Source: Actinomycetota bacterium (lineage in GTDB: Bacteria > Actinomycetota > UBA4738 > HRBIN12). From it: a stretch of DNA of 64,000 nucleotides. The stretch's first letter is position 1; every line of letters starts with the position of its first letter. Of this stretch, positions 16,301 to 28,729 are shown one piece after another. A program made the position numbers and the translations under genes. The DNA is taken from positions 59,843 to 123,842 of the forward strand of contig DASSCU010000064.1 in NCBI GenBank assembly GCA_035697485.1. Direction: 5' to 3'. The notes below the pieces were generated by a model that had not been told where the DNA came from, did not search any database, and saw nothing but the letters and a program-made list of their open reading frames with translations.

Positions 16301-18180
16301 GCCTCGTCCCCCGGCCCACGGTCCTCGACGGAGGCGTCGCCCCGGCCGCCGATCCAGGCCGCCATCAGTATCTCGTCCTCGTCACCGTAGGACTTGCGCG
16401 AGTGCCGCGCGAGCCTCCCTTCCTCGACGAACCCGAACTTGCGGTACAGGGCGATCGCACTCCGGTTGTGCGGGTAGACCGAGAGCACGATCTTGTCGAC
16501 GCCGACCGAGCGTGCCCATCGCAGCGCCTCGGCCATCAGGGCGGTCCCCACCCCATGACCCCGGGCCTCCGCCGAGACGGCGATGCCGAGCGTCGCGACG
16601 TGCCGCGTCACCGGGTGGGCCTCGCGTTGGATGTAGACGTGCCCGACAACGCGGTCCCCGGGGTCGACGGCGACGATCTGTGCCTCCCGCTCGGTCCACG
16701 ATCGCCGGAACCGTCGACGGTAGGTCCGCGGCGTGCCGGTGACGCGCTCGGTGCGTACGTGCCGTCCTTCCTCAACGACCGCTGTCCAGAACGCGAGATA
16801 CGAACGTGCGTCCCGCGGGCGGGCGGGCCGCACGGTGATCCCCTCGATCGGCGATGGGGGGGTCGGCACGCGGACGTTCGCCACCTCCAGGCGATCGAGG
16901 TCGGCGTCGTCCTCGCGCCGGAGCCAGGCCGTGGCCTTCCCCTCCCGCACCGCGACGACGGCGGGCCGCCCCACCCGGTTGTACGTGCTCGCGAGCGAGT
17001 ACGTGTAGGCGCCGGTCGCGGCGAAGGCGATCAGGTCCCCGGGCCCCGTGCCCGCGGGCAGGCAGACGTCCTCGGCGAGCGTGTCGCCAGATTCGCAGTG
17101 CCGCCCGACCACCGTGAACGTCGCCTGCGATGCCCCGGTCGGGGCGGTCGCCGGCGCGGAGGCCCTCTCCACCGCGTACGCCGCGTCGTACAGGGCCGGC
17201 CGGAGGTTGTCGCTCATGCCGCCGTCGACCGCGAGCAACCGTCGCCCGCCGGCCACCGTCTTCCTCGCGACGACACGGTAGAGCGTGACGCCCGCGTTCG
17301 CCACGAGCCATCGTCCGGGCTCGACGACCAACGTCGGCATCGCGACCGCGTGCCGCTCGGCGGCAGCTGCGAGCCGATCTCGCATCGAGGCGGCGAGGGA
17401 CTCGAGGTCGGGCGCGAGCTCCCCGACGTACCGGACGCCGAAGCCGCCGCCGACGTCGACCGTGCCGAGCGCGAGGCCGGTCTCGCGGCGCACGTCCGCG
17501 ACGAGGGCGACGAGCGTGTCGATCGTGCGCAGGTGGGGGTCCGGTTCCAGCAACTGGGACCCGACGTGAGCGTGCACGCCCTCGACGGCGAGGCCCGGCA
17601 TCGCGGCGGCCGTCCCGAACACGCCGGGAGCCGCGGCCAGCGACGTGCCGAACTTCGCGGCGTCGTGGCCCGTCGCGATCGCCTCGTGGGTCGCGACGTC
17701 GATCTCGGGCACCACCCGCAGCAGCACCCGCTGCACCCGCCCGTGCCGACGCGCCGCGGCGCCGAGACGGCGCAACTCGTCGAGCCCGTCGGCCACCACG
17801 AGCCCGACGCCGGTGTTGACGGCGAGCTCGATCTCGGCATCGGTCTTCGCGTTCCCGTGGAAGACCACGCGGGACGGCGGCGCTCCCGCCCGCAGGCATG
17901 CCTCCACCTCGCCGCCGGTTGCCGCGAGCAGGTCGAGCCCCTCGTCGAGCGCGAGCCGCAGCGCGGGGTGGGTGGTGAACGCCTTGACCGCGTAGCAGGC
18001 TCGCGGGAACGCCGCACACACGCGACGGCAGCGCCCTCGCATCTCGGCGGCATCGATCACGATGAGCGGGGTCGCGAACCGCCCCGCGAGCTCGGTCGCG
18101 GACACCCCCGCGACCAAGAGTCCTCGGTCGTCGAACGTCGCATGCTCGGGCCAGGGACCGGCCGGGGCGGCCTCAGGCAT
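16297..18180 (-). CDS. lysA: Diaminopimelate decarboxylase fused to a GNAT acetyltransferase
   Basis: 627 residues, about 170 more than LysA. Residues 1-435 are a full fold-III PLP decarboxylase: Lys66 in YAVKAF binds PLP, HVGSQL (205-210), VDVGGGFGVRY (241-251), EPGRW (287-291) and CESGD with Cys362. It would make lysine from meso-diaminopimelate. Residues about 447-610 are a complete GNAT domain with acetyl-CoA loop EARGHGVGTALM (538-549) and YRKFGF. The join is in frame without a stop. The acetyl acceptor is unknown. It overlaps argS by 8 bp and hom by 4 bp. Confidence 0.93.
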   Translation of the reverse strand: MPEAAPAGPWPEHATFDDRGLLVAGVSATELAGRFATPLIVIDAAEMRGRCRRVCAAFPRACYAVKAFTTHPALRLALDEGLDLLAATGGEVEACLRAGAPPSRVVFHGNAKTDAEIELAVNTGVGLVVADGLDELRRLGAAARRHGRVQRVLLRVVPEIDVATHEAIATGHDAAKFGTSLAAAPGVFGTAAAMPGLAVEGVHAHVGSQLLEPDPHLRTIDTLVALVADVRRETGLALGTVDVGGGFGVRYVGELAPDLESLAASMRDRLAAAAERHAVAMPTLVVEPGRWLVANAGVTLYRVVARKTVAGGRRLLAVDGGMSDNLRPALYDAAYAVERASAPATAPTGASQATFTVVGRHCESGDTLAEDVCLPAGTGPGDLIAFAATGAYTYSLASTYNRVGRPAVVAVREGKATAWLRREDDADLDRLEVANVRVPTPPSPIEGITVRPARPRDARSYLAFWTAVVEEGRHVRTERVTGTPRTYRRRFRRSWTEREAQIVAVDPGDRVVGHVYIQREAHPVTRHVATLGIAVSAEARGHGVGTALMAEALRWARSVGVDKIVLSVYPHNRSAIALYRKFGFVEEGRLARHSRKSYGDEDEILMAAWIGGRGDASVEDRGPGDEA

Positions 18181-19855
18181 CGTCCTCCCCGCGCTCCATC
18201 GACGCCGGCGCGCTCACCCCGAGCAGTCCGAGCAGGTTCGCCAGCACCTGCTTCGTGCCGGCCGCGAGCCACAAGCGTGCCTGCGTGAGCGCGGGGTCGT
18301 CGGAGACGACCCGGCAGTCCGTGTAGAAGCGGTGGAACCGCCCGGCCAGTTCCTGCGCGGCGTGTGCGACCCGATGCGGGGCTCGCAGCTCGGCGGCGTA
18401 CGCGATCCGGTCGGGTGTGTCGGCGAGGCCGCGCAGGAGATCGACCTCCGCCTCGGTCGTGAGCAGCGAGAGGTCGGCCTCATCGATCGGGGCGAGCACG
18501 ACGCCGTCCGACTCGGCCCTGCGCAGGATCGACGCGATGCGGGCGTGGCCGTACTGCACGTAGTACACGGGGTTGTCCATCGACTGACGCTTCACGGCCT
18601 CGATGTCGAAGTTCATCGAGGCGTCGTTGGAGAACAGCAGCAGCTGGAACCGGGCCGCATCGGCCCCGACCTCGTCGAGCAGTTGGTCGAGGGTGATGAA
18701 GTTGCCCGAGCGCTTGCCCATCGGCACCGGTTCACCGTCGCGCAGGAACGCGACCCATTGGTAGATCACCAGATCTACGGCGTCGGGGTCGTACCCCATC
18801 GCCTCGGCAGCTCCCTTGACCCGGACGACGTCGCCGTGGTGGTCGGCGCCCCAGACGTAGAGCAGTCGGTCGAACCCCCGGGAGAACTTGTCGACGAGGT
18901 AGGCGCAGTCCGCTCCGAAGTAGGTGTGCTGACCGTTCGATCGGATCACGACCCGATCCTTATCGTCGCCGTAGGCGGTCGAACGGAACCATGCCGCGCC
19001 CTCCGAGTCGTAGACGACCCCCGCGTCGCGCAGCCGTTCGACGGCGGCCTCGATCTCACCCTTCGCCGCGAGCTCCGACTCCCGGAAGTACACGTCGAAA
19101 CGCACGCCGAACCGCTCGAGGGTCGCCTCGATCCATCGCAGCACCCGCGCCACGCCTTCGGCGCGCATCCGCAGGAACCGCTCGTCGCCGGGCAGGTCGG
19201 CGATCTCGGGGCCTTCCGACTCGAGGATGTCCCGCGCCAGGTCCTCGATGTAGGCCCCGTGGTACCCGTCCTCGGGCACCTGCGCATCGCGGCCGACGAG
19301 CTGCAGGCACCGCGCCTCGATCGAAGCCCCGAACCGGTCCATCTGTCCGCCGGCGTCGTTGAAGTAGTACTCCCGCTCGACCGACCAGCCGGTCGCTTCG
19401 AGCAATCGCGCGAGCGCGTCGCCGATCGCCGCGTTCCTCGCGTGCGCGACCGTGAGCGGCCCCGTGGGGTTCGCGCTCACGAACTCCACCTGAGCCCGGC
19501 GCCCGTGGGGCTCGACCCGGCCGTAGGCGTCGCCGCTCGCGACGACTGCGCGCAGCGCGTCGTGCAGCCAGTCGTCGGTGGTGAACAGGTTCAGGAAGCC
19601 GGGACCGGCGACCTCCGCCTTCTCCAGGAATCGTGCCGGCGGGAGGGCCTCGGCGATCGCCTGCGCCACGTCGCGGGGTGGCTTCCCGGCGCGCTTCGCG
19701 AGGCCCAAGGCGACGTTGGTCGCGAAGTCGCCGTGCTCGCGCTGCTTCGGCGTGAGCAGCTCCGGAGTCGGCAGGTCGTCGTCGATGCCGAGGCCGGGGG
19801 CGGCGGCCTCGAGCGCCCTCGAGAGGAGCGCGACGAGCTCATCTTCGATGATCAC
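18173..19855 (-). CDS. argS: Arginyl-tRNA synthetase
   Basis: 560 residues from a GTG overlapping the response-regulator stop. The N-terminal Add-1 domain precedes the catalytic core VEFVSANPTGPL. The KMSKS-like loop reads MGKRSGNFITLDQLL. The C-terminal DALR anticodon-binding domain ends the protein. The HIGH signature is atypical: TVAH at 135-138 instead of HxGH. It charges tRNA-Arg, and the tRNA-Arg(CCG) gene lies about 480 bp away. It sits at the head of the lysine/threonine operon after the response regulator. Confidence 0.94.
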   Translation of the reverse strand: MIIEDELVALLSRALEAAAPGLGIDDDLPTPELLTPKQREHGDFATNVALGLAKRAGKPPRDVAQAIAEALPPARFLEKAEVAGPGFLNLFTTDDWLHDALRAVVASGDAYGRVEPHGRRAQVEFVSANPTGPLTVAHARNAAIGDALARLLEATGWSVEREYYFNDAGGQMDRFGASIEARCLQLVGRDAQVPEDGYHGAYIEDLARDILESEGPEIADLPGDERFLRMRAEGVARVLRWIEATLERFGVRFDVYFRESELAAKGEIEAAVERLRDAGVVYDSEGAAWFRSTAYGDDKDRVVIRSNGQHTYFGADCAYLVDKFSRGFDRLLYVWGADHHGDVVRVKGAAEAMGYDPDAVDLVIYQWVAFLRDGEPVPMGKRSGNFITLDQLLDEVGADAARFQLLLFSNDASMNFDIEAVKRQSMDNPVYYVQYGHARIASILRRAESDGVVLAPIDEADLSLLTTEAEVDLLRGLADTPDRIAYAAELRAPHRVAHAAQELAGRFHRFYTDCRVVSDDPALTQARLWLAAGTKQVLANLLGLLGVSAPASMERGEDDA

Positions 19856-20241
19856 GCCGGACCTCCGGGGGTGAGCGCGTCGCGCACGGTGGCGACCAAC
19901 GCTTCGGGGTCGAACGGCTTCGTCACGTAGGCGACGATGCCTCGGCTGTCGCCCCTGGCCTGGCTCTCCTCCTCGGTATGGGCCGTCAGGAGCACCATGG
20001 GCACCTGATCCATGCCGTGCTCCTCACGCAGGCGCCGGGACACCTCGTACCCGTCGATGCCCGGCATCGTCACGTCGAGCACGATCGCGTCGGGCCGCAC
20101 CTCGATCGCGCGCTCCACCGCCCGGTCGCCTCGCGTGGCGCTCGACACCCGGAACCCACCGAGACGGAAGTTGAGCTCGAGCAGCCGCACGATCACCGGG
20201 TCGTCGTCGGCGACGAGCACGTGCGGCTGGGACTCCTCCAT
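19852..20241 (-). CDS. Single-domain CheY-like response regulator
   Basis: 129 residues. The start is set at ATG 20241 because the longer open frame would run through tRNA-Arg, and because TATCCT lies 6 nt upstream. It is a bare receiver domain: acidic pocket ADDDP near the N-terminus, phospho-acceptor Asp in VLDVTMPGIDGYEV, Thr in LLTAHT, and Lys in YVTKPFDP. No output domain is present, so it must act by protein contact. No histidine kinase is nearby. It is co-transcribed with argS (GTGA overlap). Confidence 0.9.
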   Translation of the reverse strand: MEESQPHVLVADDDPVIVRLLELNFRLGGFRVSSATRGDRAVERAIEVRPDAIVLDVTMPGIDGYEVSRRLREEHGMDQVPMVLLTAHTEEESQARGDSRGIVAYVTKPFDPEALVATVRDALTPGGPA

Positions 20242-20247
20242 CGGTGG

Positions 20248-20253
20248 AGGATA
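20248..20253 (-). promoter_or_regulatory. -10 hexamer of the response regulator-argS-lysA-hom-thrC operon
   Basis: TATCCT on the minus strand ends 6 nt before the ATG at 20241. No Shine-Dalgarno lies between, so the message is predicted to be leaderless. Confidence 0.6.
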
Positions 20254-20324
20254 CCGAGCGAGGTCGAGGGCTCTCGGCCCAACCGACGGCCGGTGCGCCA
20301 CACCGGCGGAGAACGGGCGGTTGC

Positions 20325-20330
20325 TAGACT
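20325..20330 (+). promoter_or_regulatory. -10 hexamer of tRNA-Arg
   Basis: TAGACT lies 9 nt before the mature 5' end of tRNA-Arg. No convincing -35 was found at 16-18 bp. Confidence 0.55.
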
Positions 20331-20339
20331 CGCCCCGCC

Positions 20340-20411
<72 letters not shown>

Positions 20412-20422
20412 CCCACGGCCCG

Positions 20423-20428
20423 TACGAT
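20423..20428 (+). promoter_or_regulatory. -10 hexamer of pdxH
   Basis: TACGAT ends 7 nt before ATG 20436. The upstream in-frame ATG at 20427 overlaps this hexamer, so the downstream ATG is the likelier start of a leaderless mRNA. Confidence 0.58.
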
Positions 20429-20435
20429 GGCGGCG

Positions 20436-21080
20436 ATGAGCGATCCCCGTCAGATGCACGCTCCGACGGGCTTCCACGAGGATCGCCCGCTCGAGCGAGC
20501 CGACCTGCTCGACGACCCGATCGCCCAGTTCCGACGCTGGCTCGACGATGCGGAGACCGCCGGGGTGCCGTTGCCCAACGCGATGGCCGTGGCGACCGCG
20601 GACGCGGCCGGCCGGCCGTCGGTGCGCCACGTGCTGCTGCGCGGCGTCGACGAGCAAGGCTTCCAGTTCTTCACGAACCGGCAGAGCCGCAAGGGGCGCC
20701 AGCTCGCCGAGAACCCGTGGGCCGGGCTCGTCTTCCTGTGGAAGGAGCTCGACCGGCAGGTACATGTCACGGGGCCCGTGGACATCGTGCCCGACGACGA
20801 GTCCGACGCGTACTTCGCCAGCCGGCCGCGCGACGCGCAGCTCGGTGCCTGGGCGTCGGCACAGAGCACGGTGATCGAGGGTCGGGAGGAGCTCGAGGCC
20901 CGCATGGCCATGATGGCCGCGCGGTTCCCGCGCGAGGTGCCCCGCCCCCCGCATTGGGGCGGATACCGGGTGCGTCCGGAGACGATCGAGTTCTGGCAGG
21001 GGCGCCGGCACCGGCTGCATGATCGCTTCCTCTACAGCGCAGGCCCCACGGGCTGGCTCGTGCGACGCCTCGCCCCCTGA
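20436..21080 (+). CDS. pdxH: Pyridoxamine 5'-phosphate oxidase
   Basis: 214 residues. FMN/substrate blocks: AMAVATADAAGRPSVRHVLL, GFQFFTNRQSRKG (FMN phosphate), LVFLWKELDRQV and the C-terminal PETIEFWQGRRHRLHDR with the RxH catalytic pair. It oxidises PNP or PMP to pyridoxal phosphate. The start at 20436 rather than 20427 is chosen from the TACGAT hexamer. It begins 24 bp after tRNA-Arg. PLP made here would serve the many PLP enzymes nearby (glyA, thrC, lysA, the decarboxylase). Confidence 0.95.
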   Translation: MSDPRQMHAPTGFHEDRPLERADLLDDPIAQFRRWLDDAETAGVPLPNAMAVATADAAGRPSVRHVLLRGVDEQGFQFFTNRQSRKGRQLAENPWAGLVFLWKELDRQVHVTGPVDIVPDDESDAYFASRPRDAQLGAWASAQSTVIEGREELEARMAMMAARFPREVPRPPHWGGYRVRPETIEFWQGRRHRLHDRFLYSAGPTGWLVRRLAP

Positions 21081-21153
21081 CGCTCGACCGGCCCCTCCCG
21101 CGAGGGTCCTTCGCCCCTACGACCGGGATCGTGCACCCGCCACGATGCCGGTC

Positions 21154-24803
<3,650 letters not shown>

Positions 24804-24807
<4 letters not shown>

Positions 24808-25847
24808 GTCCGGACCTGCGCACCACCTACCTCGGCCTCGAGCTCGCGAACCCGCTCGTGCCGAGCGCATCGCCGCTGGGCCAACGCATCGAGACGCTGC
24901 GGACGCTGCAGGACGCCGGCGCCGGCGCCGTGGTGTTGCCGTCGCTGTTCGAGGAGCAGATCGAGCACGACGAGATCCAGTTCACGGGGGCGCTCGAAGC
25001 AGGCGCCGAGAGCTACGCCGAGGCGCTCACCTACCTGCCCGAGTTCGCCGACTACACGACCGGCACCGACGCCTACCTGCGACACCTCGAGGCGACGGTC
25101 CAGGAGTTGGAGATCCCCGTGATCGGGAGCCTCAACGGCATCTCACTCGGAGGCTGGGTCGAGCACGCACGCCGGATCGAGGACGCCGGCGCCGCGGCGC
25201 TCGAGCTGAACGTCTACTTCATCGCCGCCGACCCCGACGAGAGCGGCGCCGCGGTCGAACAGCGCTACGTCGATCTCGTGGAAGCCGTGCGGGCTCGCTG
25301 CACGATCCCGCTCGCGGTGAAGATCGGCCCGTTCTTCAGCTCCGTCGGCGATATCGCTCGCAGGCTCGTCGAGGCGGGCGCCGACGGTCTCGTGTTGTTC
25401 AACAGGTTCATGCAGCCCGACTTCGACCTCGACGCGATGACGGTCGACACCACGCTGCACCTATCCGAGCCCGACGAGCTGCGCCTGCCGCTGCGATGGA
25501 TCGCGATCCTGCACGGGCGCGTCGACTGCTCGGTCGCCGCCACGACCGGCGTGCACTCCGCGACCGATGTGCTGAAGGTGCTCTTCGCCGGGGCCGACGT
25601 CGCGATGATGGCGAGCGCCCTGCTGCGTCAGGGTCCCGAGCACGTCGGCACGGTGCTCCGCGAGCTCGAGGGGTGGCTCGGCGAGCACGGGTACGACAGC
25701 GTCGCGCAGATGCGGGGCGCGATGAGCCAAAAGCACGTGCCGAACCCCGTGGCGTTCGCGCGGGCGAACTACGCGCACCTTGTGACGAGCTTCGTGAGCC
25801 CGTATGACTGGCGCATGGCCGAGCCGGAGGGCGACCTACACGCCTGA
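24804..25847 (+). CDS. Dihydroorotate dehydrogenase-like flavoprotein linked to PFOR
   Basis: 347 residues from a GTG at 24804 overlapping the PFOR stop (GTGA), with a strong AGGAGGGGGAGG ribosome site. It is an FMN-dependent TIM barrel of the DHODH family: TTYLGLELANPLVPSASPLG, PVIGSLNGISLGGWVEHA, IPLAVKIGPFFSSV, LVLFNRFMQPDFD. The genome has a separate pyrD at 32-33 kb, so this paralogue probably does not serve pyrimidine synthesis. The tight coupling suggests an accessory or electron-transfer role with PFOR. The exact reaction is unknown. Confidence 0.85.
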
Positions 25848-25869
25848 GCCTCGGACAGGACATCGGCGA

Positions 25870-25875
25870 TAGGCT
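25870..25875 (+). promoter_or_regulatory. -10 hexamer of the M20 peptidase gene
   Basis: TAGGCT ends 8 nt before ATG 25884, with a pyrimidine-rich ccccgccc between. No Shine-Dalgarno, so a leaderless start is predicted. Confidence 0.55.
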
Positions 25876-25883
25876 CCCCGCCC

Positions 25884-27245
25884 ATGGACAACGACGACCT
25901 CCGCCGTGCCGTCGCCGACGGCATGCCCCAGACGATCGCCGACCTCGAGCGCCTCGTGCGGATCCCCTCGATCGGTGCTCCCGGCTACGACCCCTCACTC
26001 GTCCGGGCGAGCGCCGAGACGACGGTCGAGATCCTCCGGTCGGCCGGAGTCGGCGACGCCCGGTTGCTCGAACTCGACGGCGGGCATCCGGCGGTGTACG
26101 GAGCGATCGACGGGCCGGCAGACGCCCCGATCGTGCTCCTGTACGCCCACCACGACGTGCAGCCCGAGGGACCGGCCGACCGGTGGCAGAGCCCCCCGTT
26201 CGATCCGGTCGTGCGTGAGGGGCGTCTCTACGGCCGCGGCGCGGCCGACGACAAGAGCGGCATCGTCGCGCACGCGGCCGCTTTGCGGTCACTCGGCGTG
26301 CCGGATGGCGCCACGCCGCCCGCCACGGTGCGGATCGTCATCGAGGGCGAGGAAGAATGCTCCACCGAACACCTGCCGCAGCTCGTGCAGGGTCACGCCG
26401 ACCTGCTGCGGGCCGACGTGGTGGTGATCGCCGACGGCGGCAACGAGCGCACCGGCGTGCCCACGATCGGCACGAGCGTCCGCGGGGTGACGGACTGCCG
26501 CGTCACCGTGCGGGTGCTGCCGATCGCCCAGCACAGCGGCGCCTACGGCGGCCCGATCCCCGACGCGATCACGGCGCTGTGTCGCATGATCGCGACCCTC
26601 CACGACGACCGAGGCGAGATCGCGATCGGCGGCCTCCACCAGTTCGCGTGGCCAGGCGCCCCCGTCACCGAGGCGTCGCTGCGCGAGGAATCCCGCGTCT
26701 TCGATTCGGTGAAGATGATCGGATCGGGCACGATCGCCGACCGGCTCTTCGCCAAGCCCGCCGTCGCAGTGGTGGGCTTCGACGCCCCCGCGGTCGCAGG
26801 TTCCTCGAACCAGATCGTGCCCCAGGCGTCGGCTCGAGTGTCGCTCCGGCTGGCGCCCGGTGACGATCCGGAGCGCGCCCGCGACGCCCTCGTCGACCAC
26901 CTCCGTGCGGCCGCACCGTGGGGCGTCCAGGTCGAGATCGAAGCCGACGAGGCGGGCATGGGGTACATGGTCGACACGACCACCCCGGCGTACGCGGTTG
27001 CGAAGTCGGCCCTCGCCGACGCGTTCGAGCACGAGGTGGTCGAGATGGGAAGCGGCGGCTCGGTGCCGATCGTGCCGATGCTCGCCGAGGCCTTCCCAGG
27101 CATGGCGGTGCTGATCTGGGGCGCGGGCGACGAGCGGTCGAACTACCACTCGCTCGACGAGAGCGTCGACCTCGCCGACCTCGAGCGGCTCGTGCTCGCG
27201 CAGGCGCTGTTCATCCGCAACCTCGGCGACGGCACGGGATCCTGA
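25884..27245 (+). CDS. M20 family dipeptidase / metallopeptidase
   Basis: 453 residues of the M20A/ArgE-DapE clan. Metal and catalytic blocks: YAHHDVQPEG (metal His plus catalytic Asp), GRGAADDKSGIVAHAAAL (bridging Asp), IEGEEECSTEH (catalytic Glu), and a late histidine in RSNYHSLDESVDL. The lid domain occupies about 190-310. It resembles carnosinase-like cytosolic dipeptidases. It has its own leaderless-type promoter and is not overlapped with its neighbours. Confidence 0.9.
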   Translation: MDNDDLRRAVADGMPQTIADLERLVRIPSIGAPGYDPSLVRASAETTVEILRSAGVGDARLLELDGGHPAVYGAIDGPADAPIVLLYAHHDVQPEGPADRWQSPPFDPVVREGRLYGRGAADDKSGIVAHAAALRSLGVPDGATPPATVRIVIEGEEECSTEHLPQLVQGHADLLRADVVVIADGGNERTGVPTIGTSVRGVTDCRVTVRVLPIAQHSGAYGGPIPDAITALCRMIATLHDDRGEIAIGGLHQFAWPGAPVTEASLREESRVFDSVKMIGSGTIADRLFAKPAVAVVGFDAPAVAGSSNQIVPQASARVSLRLAPGDDPERARDALVDHLRAAAPWGVQVEIEADEAGMGYMVDTTTPAYAVAKSALADAFEHEVVEMGSGGSVPIVPMLAEAFPGMAVLIWGAGDERSNYHSLDESVDLADLERLVLAQALFIRNLGDGTGS

Positions 27246-27287
27246 CGCTCCCCGGCCGCCGACCAGGGCTTGTCGTGCGGCCGCTGC

Positions 27288-27293
27288 TAGGTT
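27288..27293 (+). promoter_or_regulatory. -10 hexamer of bpa
   Basis: TAGGTT ends 6 nt before ATG 27300 (ggtcgc between). No ribosome site; leaderless start predicted. Confidence 0.58.
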
Positions 27294-27299
27294 GGTCGC

Positions 27300-27833
27300 A
27301 TGAGCGACGATCCGATCGCCACCGAGCCGGGGTCCGAACAGCGCGTCGTCGAGGCCGTGCCCGTCGAGGACCACAACGCCGACGCACCCGACGAGGCCGA
27401 GGTGGGCCCCCCGGCGGAGTCGATCACTGAGCCCGCCAAGCTGCTCCGCATCGCGAGCATGGTGCGCGAACTGCTCGATGAGACCAGGCAGGCCTCGCTC
27501 GACGAAGCGGGGCGCTCACGACTCGCCGAGGTCTATCAACGTGCCGTCGGCGAACTCAGGGAGGTCCTTTCCCCCGACCTGCAGGAGGAGCTCGCCGACC
27601 TGGCACCCCCACTCGCAGGGGTGCCCACCGAGTCCGAGATCCGCGTCGCCCAGGCGCAGCTCGTGGGCTGGCTCGAGGGGCTCTTCCACGGCATCCAGGC
27701 GGCGATGTTCGCCCAGCAGGCGGCCGCACGCCAGCAGTTCGAGGAGCTTCGGCGCCGGGGTCTGCTGAGCCAGAACCCGCAGTCGCCCGACGGCCCCGCC
27801 GAGGGCCCTTCCCGTGGTGGCCAATACCTCTAG
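27300..27833 (+). CDS. bpa: Bacterial proteasome activator family protein
   Basis: 177 residues. The central helical region ITEPAKLLRIASMVRELLDE, then RSRLAEVYQRAVGEL and QAQLVGWLEGLFHGIQ, matches the Bpa four-helix bundle. The protein ends exactly in GQYL, the C-terminal motif that docks into the 20S alpha ring and opens its gate. Bpa drives ATP-independent proteasomal degradation of unfolded proteins in actinobacteria. Its presence predicts prcA/prcB elsewhere in the genome. The N-terminal 40 residues are acidic and disordered. Confidence 0.92.
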   Translation: MSDDPIATEPGSEQRVVEAVPVEDHNADAPDEAEVGPPAESITEPAKLLRIASMVRELLDETRQASLDEAGRSRLAEVYQRAVGELREVLSPDLQEELADLAPPLAGVPTESEIRVAQAQLVGWLEGLFHGIQAAMFAQQAAARQQFEELRRRGLLSQNPQSPDGPAEGPSRGGQYL

Positions 27834-27865
27834 CCGCTCGACGACCTCGAGCTGCTCGACGGTCG

Positions 27866-28729
27866 CTACTCGGCGGGGATCGCGGCGCGCGGCCGCGCGG
27901 CCGACGCGCGCGCACCCATGCCCGTGCCCGTATCGTCGGAGCTTCGCGCCAGCATCTGTGCGAGCAGCACCGGCACGATCGTGACGGTGACCGCGATCAA
28001 CGCGACCACGTTCGTGACGGGCCGGTTTCTCGGCCGGAACAGCACCTGGAAGATCCAGATCGGCAAGGTGGGGTCGCTCCCACGCGTGAACGTCGTGACG
28101 ATGATCTCATCGAACGACAGGGCGAACGCGAGCACGCCGCCCGCGAGCAACGCCGTCGCGAGGTTCGGCAGGATCACGTGCCGGAACGTCTGCCACCCCG
28201 ACGCTCCGAGGTCCGCCGAAGCCTCCGCCACGTTCGGCGACATGCGCCGGAGCCTGGCGACCACGTTGTTGTAGACGATCACGATGCAGAACGTCGTGTG
28301 GCCGAGCACGATCGTGAGCACCCCGAGGGGTGCATCGAGCACGCCCGAGATCGTCGACCGGAGAGCGATACCGGTGACGATGCCGGGAAGGGCGATCGGC
28401 AGCACGATGATGAACGCGAGGGCCTCGCGCCCGAAAAAGCGCGACCGGTACACCGCCCCGGCGAGCAAGCTCCCCAACACGATCGCGACCCCAGCGCTCA
28501 CCGCCGCCACGAGCAGCGATAGCCGGAACGCCTCCCACATGTCCTCTCGCCCGAACGCGACGCGGAACCACTCGAGCGTGAGGCCGGGAGGGGGGAACGT
28601 GAACGACGACGACTGCGTCGTGAACGCGTACAGCACGATGATCGCGAGCGGGAAGTAGAGGAACAGCACCACGAAGATCGACGCGAGCTTCAGGCCGAGG
28701 CCGGCGCCGGTCCGCTCGCGGGCGCTCAT
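27866..28729 (-). CDS. potC: Polyamine-type ABC transporter permease (PotC-like)
   Basis: 287 residues with six predicted membrane helices. The inner-membrane permease loop (EAA motif) reads VAEASADLGASGWQTFRHVILPNL. It forms the translocation channel with PotB. It overlaps potB by 4 bp and is the last gene of the leftward potA-potD-potB-potC set. The family imports spermidine or putrescine. The actual substrate is inferred only from the family. It converges on bpa with 32 bp between stop codons. Confidence 0.9.
   Translation of the reverse strand: MSARERTGAGLGLKLASIFVVLFLYFPLAIIVLYAFTTQSSSFTFPPPGLTLEWFRVAFGREDMWEAFRLSLLVAAVSAGVAIVLGSLLAGAVYRSRFFGREALAFIIVLPIALPGIVTGIALRSTISGVLDAPLGVLTIVLGHTTFCIVIVYNNVVARLRRMSPNVAEASADLGASGWQTFRHVILPNLATALLAGGVLAFALSFDEIIVTTFTRGSDPTLPIWIFQVLFRPRNRPVTNVVALIAVTVTIVPVLLAQMLARSSDDTGTGMGARASAARPRAAIPAE

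Noticed and set aside
18062..19930. Plus-strand open frame of 622 codons opposite argS
   Set aside because: Antisense shadow; argS motifs and length are complete on the minus strand.
21081..21120. Intrinsic terminator after pdxH (CCCTC-ccgc-GAGGG)
   Set aside because: Only a 5-bp stem without a T-run; too weak to claim.
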